From: Druceiella hillmani
Taxonomy: Eukaryota; Arthropoda; Insecta; Lepidoptera; Hepialidae
NCBI GenBank assembly: GCA_039881145.1
Contig: JAYKKI010000067.1
Coordinates: 2,927,501 to 2,991,500 of the forward strand
Direction of reading: 5' to 3'
DNA length: 64,000 nucleotides
Shown here one piece after another: positions 59,346 to 64,000 of the stretch (position 1 is the first letter of the stretch; each line of letters begins with the position of its first letter). A program made the position numbers and the translations under genes. The notes beneath the pieces were generated by a model, which saw only the letters and a program-made list of their open reading frames with translations, searched no databases and was not told the DNA's origin.

Positions 59346-62300
59346 AAATATTATTTTCGATTTCATAATTAAAATGGTTTTTGTACTTAATTTTTTATTA
59401 ATACACTAGAAGATCCCTTGGATAAATGTTAATATTTTACCAAAAAAATCGTGCATAAATATCTGAAATAATTAATATTTGAATATTTATTTAAATATTT
59501 TGAATAAATACAGCAATATTTAATACACTTGAAAATGTCATTAGTATTATTTGTAACTCAGACATTTTATTGAGAAACTGGCATAAATAAATCACTTCTA
59601 CAAATCAATTTGATAAGTAAAAAAGTGTTTTTGTTTAAGGGGTAAAACACAGATCATATACTAAATAGATGGTCAACTTCAAGCAATTGTGCGAGCGAGA
59701 TAGCACTTTCACGTTTCCAAGTACTATGCCTATATATTCCCCTATTGCCCAGTCTAATGAAGTTGCAGCGAGTGCCCATTTGCTGAGCACTCACTGTAAC
59801 TTCGTACTTTCGCTGCAACTCGTATTTTTGACAGGTGTACTTTTCTTACATTTTACGTTATAAAATACGTACAAATGAAATAACAATTCTGAAATTAAAA
59901 AACTTTATTAGAAAAAAATTTGTTTCCTGTTCGAGCGACATAACTAAAAAGAACCAACAAAAAACTTAGTGGCCACATACAAACACATTGAATGAACGTT
60001 TCTATTTTACAAAATATCTGCCGCTTTTACAAGATGTACTTAACTAGCTTCTATCATTAAAATAATATACTAATGCTTTCAATTTTAATATGAATTCTCA
60101 TTAAATAAATTGTTAACTCTCCTTTTACTGTTTACTGTGTTATAATTCTAAGAGTTTTTAACACCGATTAATTTATTTAATTCGACATTTACATTATTCG
60201 TATAAGTAATTCATAACGTTTATAGTGAAAAAATATCAATATTCTATGTCTTACAGCTTTATTCTATATCTTAGTAAAACAAAATTATTGCTCTTCCTAC
60301 TATTTTGAATTTAACAATTCGTCTATGAAATTAATAAAACATACTCGCTATGGAAATTATATTTTATGAAGAGAAAAAATGTGGTTATCGTGGCGATTAC
60401 ACTTCAGTTTTGTGCTACTAAATATAAGAAAATACTAAATCAGGGGGATCATTTCTATTTTTTTAAACTATTTCAAAGAAATTGAAACTATGTACTTAAT
60501 ATAAAAAAATAAAAAGGATACGGTTCTGGCATAATTGTTGATTTAAAGGATTTTTGTACTCATTGTAGGCTAATTTCTATATCCTACTTAATCTAATTTA
60601 TACATTCAGTTTAATATCCCCAATGTAAATAGTCGACAACACTTATAAAGAATCAAATACAAAAAGAATGTCATAATTATTCCTATGTTATTTACACAAA
60701 TACAAACATTTCTAAAAAAACAAACCTAATACGTAAAAATAAATTATTTTGTTGAAAATTATTTTCTAAATAATCTTTTATTCATTGGCACATTGGCATA
60801 CATTGACTACATCTTCAGATGAACAAATCACTCGGATGCAGTAAGAACTTATTTTTATCTTTTAAGTCAATATGCTCGTAGTTGTTGTATATTATATGTT
60901 AGCATCTGACTATCTAAAAATCTTATTTTCACATTCTTTTGTTTTAATCAGAAGCCTACACGCGACCTAATACACATGCAGTATTTGGTATAAATTAACA
61001 AATTTGGCAAATTTTGAAAGCGAATGCAATATACCCATCAATGGTACAGCGAACAACTTTTGTATTAACTTGTAATTCGGAGCTATTCTTAAATATTGAC
61101 AAACAACTTTGCATCCATACTAAATCTGTGCCATTTCTTCTTCAAGTTCAATAATTACCTTTTAACAAATATTTTCTAAATTACTTAAACCTTCCAATGA
61201 CTTATAAAAAAAAACATTTAATCTCTCTTCGTTCAAGACTTTCTGTTTTGGTTGTTTTTTCCACCTCCAACTGCAAATAAAAGAACAAATTATTTAACCA
61301 ACAATGTACATTTATAATATTGTAAATTTATAAATGGATTATTTTTGGTTTGTAATAATTGCTTCATCATAATTACATACTATATAGAAATTTTTTTTCT
61401 TTATAAATCAGTGGGCTATCTATAAAATCTTAAGCTAACCGTCTAGTGTAACTTACTTACATTACTATAAAATTAATTGATTTGCAAAGAGAAAGCTTTC
61501 AACTCAAAAAATTCATAAGTAAACTTACTAAATGATAATTTTATTAATATTTAGCCTTTATTAGGTGTCGGGCCGTATGATGGTGATGTTTGTTTGATAG
61601 TGCCAGGGGCTGGGTCTGCTATTCTCCACATGCCGTAACTTCTTCAATCTGCTTGTCTAAAAAGAAAATTAAATTATTAGCAACTTCTCTGTTGTTGATT
61701 ATTAAAACGCGCATGTAACTTTAATGATGAGTTTAAACAATATTAACAATAAAATGTATAACTGATTCGATGCTATTTTCAAATTGATAATTTTCAAGGT
61801 ACCGTGAAATGTTTACGGCTACAACTCATTATAAAAGAAGGATCTTTAAAATAATTTCCTCCTATTACGAAGAAATGTAACAAATATAACAAAATTTGAA
61901 TGAAAAGTGAAAATAGTACAGATATTATAACCAAATGTAAAACTATACTATAAAATAATGTTAAGTTACAAATTTACAGTTTGACAAACTAATTCAAATA
62001 AAGTTAACGATTTTAAATTTCGTATCATAGTCTTTTTTTTTTCTTTGATTATATAGCGTTCGTTATCGCTGCTCTATGTTCCATAGACAACATTTTATGA
62101 TTGTACTATAGAATGATGTTATATGGATAGATATATATTGTGTGTGCGAAAGAGATAGTGCTTTCGCGTTCCAATCGAAATATTTGAATGAAGTACACCC
62201 ACCCTGGGGTAAAATACATAAATTGCAATCCAATACGTATTATAAGTAAGAACTTGTAAAATTATAGTGGTTAAGAAACAAATTAATAAGCTCAACATGT

Positions 62301-64000
62301 TTCATTTATATTATAAATGAGGGTATAAAATAAAAACATTTTAAAATAAAAAGGCATAATATTTGTAAGGTTTTGGAAAAAATACAAATTTTATGTTGTT
62401 TCACTATGAAGGTTATTTATTAAAAATTACAAATAACACACAAGGCAAAGTAGACAAAAATTGTGGTTATTAAAATGATATTTCGAAATTTATATATATT
62501 TAAATAAATTATCGGAACGAAAGGCATCAAATTAGTCATCAACTATATTAACTCGATGTGTCATATGTATATATAAACCTATTAAGTATGCTGTGTAACC
62601 AATATTTAGAATATTGTATGTCTATGATAATTTCCAATTATAAAAAAATATTATGCTAAATTACTGAGATTATTAAAGTAATGCAAATCTTCACAATATA
62701 TTTTGGCGCATATTGAAATTTTATTATTTTTTGATACAAAAAAGTCGCAAAACGACAGATGCAAGAGAGTCTCTTTGAAATTAATATTTATAGTTTCTAA
62801 ATTGTAAACTTTAGTTGAAGGCATTGGTCTCTGTGGGAACTTTCATATGAGAGTCCATGCACAACACAGATTGCTAATTTAGACTGCTAAAGTATGCCTA
62901 CTTAACTTATATAAAGTTGGTGATTGTTAAATTAAATACATTAATACAACCTTAGCAATCATTACATAAACAAATATAGTTCGCTTTACTAATATGTGAA
63001 GACCAAAGCATTTAATAAATTAAATGGTTGTTGAAAACAACAACTGTAACGAGTATGAATTTTCAATTTTCAAATATTTTATCAAAGGAGCATGTTCATT
63101 TTATAAGGGTTTTGGACCCAGAAAAAAAATGAATTACGCATAAGTGAAATCTGCATTTTAAAGCTTAAAATTATTGTAAAGATACTTAAAAAAAATGTTG
63201 CTTCTTAAACTGTGCATGTTTTAAATATTTATAAAAATAGGTCATGGTTACTGGTAAACATTCACTATTAGGGAATGAATGGCATAAAATAAAAATAAGA
63301 TCATGTTATGAAGATTTAGCCTAGCGCAACATTTCAACTTTCAGGTATTCTGCTTTACCTTTGTATTAGTTAGTTTTATGCTGTAAGAGGTCACCGAGCA
63401 ACATTTTCTGATTCAAACATATGAGATTCAAACATAGTCTGCAACCAGTACCCGTTTAGTAAATAAAATTATCAAACCACTAGAGGTCATTTAAAAATTA
63501 AAAACATTCTACCACAAGTTATTATTCATTAAAAGTGATTCCTTAATGCCAACTGATAAGGTTCATATTTTAATATACACATTATTAGCTTAGTGAGCAT
63601 AGTTACAATAGTGGCAGACTAACAGCAAAAAATATTATGCCACAGGTTAAGTGGTTGGAACGTGTCACTTATTGCATTGAGTTAAAGCATACATTTGGTA
63701 TACCAGTACCATAGTGAAGATAGTAACATGCTAATTATGAAAACAAAACCTAACTTTATTGTATTGTCTGCCAGTTGTTTGTTTTGTTTGGTAACTTTTA
63801 AATATTTAAATCTTTTTGCATTACGTTAACTGATGTATCAATCAAGATAAAAAATAACACCTTCTTATTTTACTTTAAATAAAACATATGTAAAGAAAAC
63901 ATGAGCGCCATTTATCAAGAATTTTTATCTTTATAACTTCTTGATTAATATATAATAGACTACGAACGTGAAAACTGTGTGCAACTGTGGAAACAGGATA
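59346..64000. other. Long region without a recognised gene
   Basis: AT-rich sequence. A shared word of about 30 bases with GAGATAG[CT][AG]CTTTC[AG]CGTT occurs at 59696-59720 and 62148-62172, perhaps a worn dispersed repeat. On the minus strand, 61270-61202 and about 61656-61565 have acceptor-like starts (TTTGCAG, TTTTAG) and could be terminal exons of a gene lying beyond the window, but no donor-acceptor chain supports this. The frame at 59669-59863 shows no domain. Confidence 0.4.

Overview
This window reads as AT-rich nuclear DNA from an insect. The two real genes are both insect gustatory receptors (7tm_7 family). The rest is intergenic DNA with decayed mobile elements of types common in arthropods: jockey-type and other LINEs, Ty3/gypsy, Helitron, mariner, Tc1, piggyBac and a tRNA-type SINE. 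The SINE and two short repeats resemble, from memory, repeats common in moth and butterfly genomes, so Lepidoptera or Trichoptera is possible, but I cannot fix the order.

Genes. A plus-strand gustatory receptor lies at 21604-25186 and a minus-strand one at 46477-48318. No single open frame shows either gene whole. Reading splice sites gives an intact four-exon model for each. The last three exons are 78, 154 and 182 nt long in both genes, with introns in phases 0, 0 and 1, so the models support each other. The first intron of the plus-strand gene is packed with a 34-bp satellite arranged as a 340-bp higher-order repeat.

Layout. 1-10.3 kb: LINE and Tc1 remnants, the first of five copies of a foldback element, and a 212-bp tandem array. 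10.3-15.7 kb: a mariner element split by a 4.2-kb jockey-type LINE, with a clear 14-bp target-site duplication. 18.5-20.5 kb: an inverted duplication of a gypsy integrase fragment with arms of about 0.8 kb. 21.6-25.2 kb: receptor gene 1. 27-31 kb: LINE tails, a Helitron helicase tail and 3' end, and two back-to-back perfect hairpins. 33-45 kb: more LINE, foldback, gypsy and piggyBac remnants, a 181-bp tandem array, and a broken copy of an uncharacterised repetitive protein family. 46.5-48.3 kb: receptor gene 2. 51-59 kb: minisatellites, foldback copies, a psq-type transposase fragment and an old mariner. 59.4-64 kb: almost featureless, with only weak exon candidates.

The least explained item is the foldback family (five copies). 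Each copy carries a conserved motif whose layout resembles a small-stem-III hammerhead ribozyme, with one extra base in the core. The two receptors probably act in contact chemosensation. Nothing links the other elements into a functional system.
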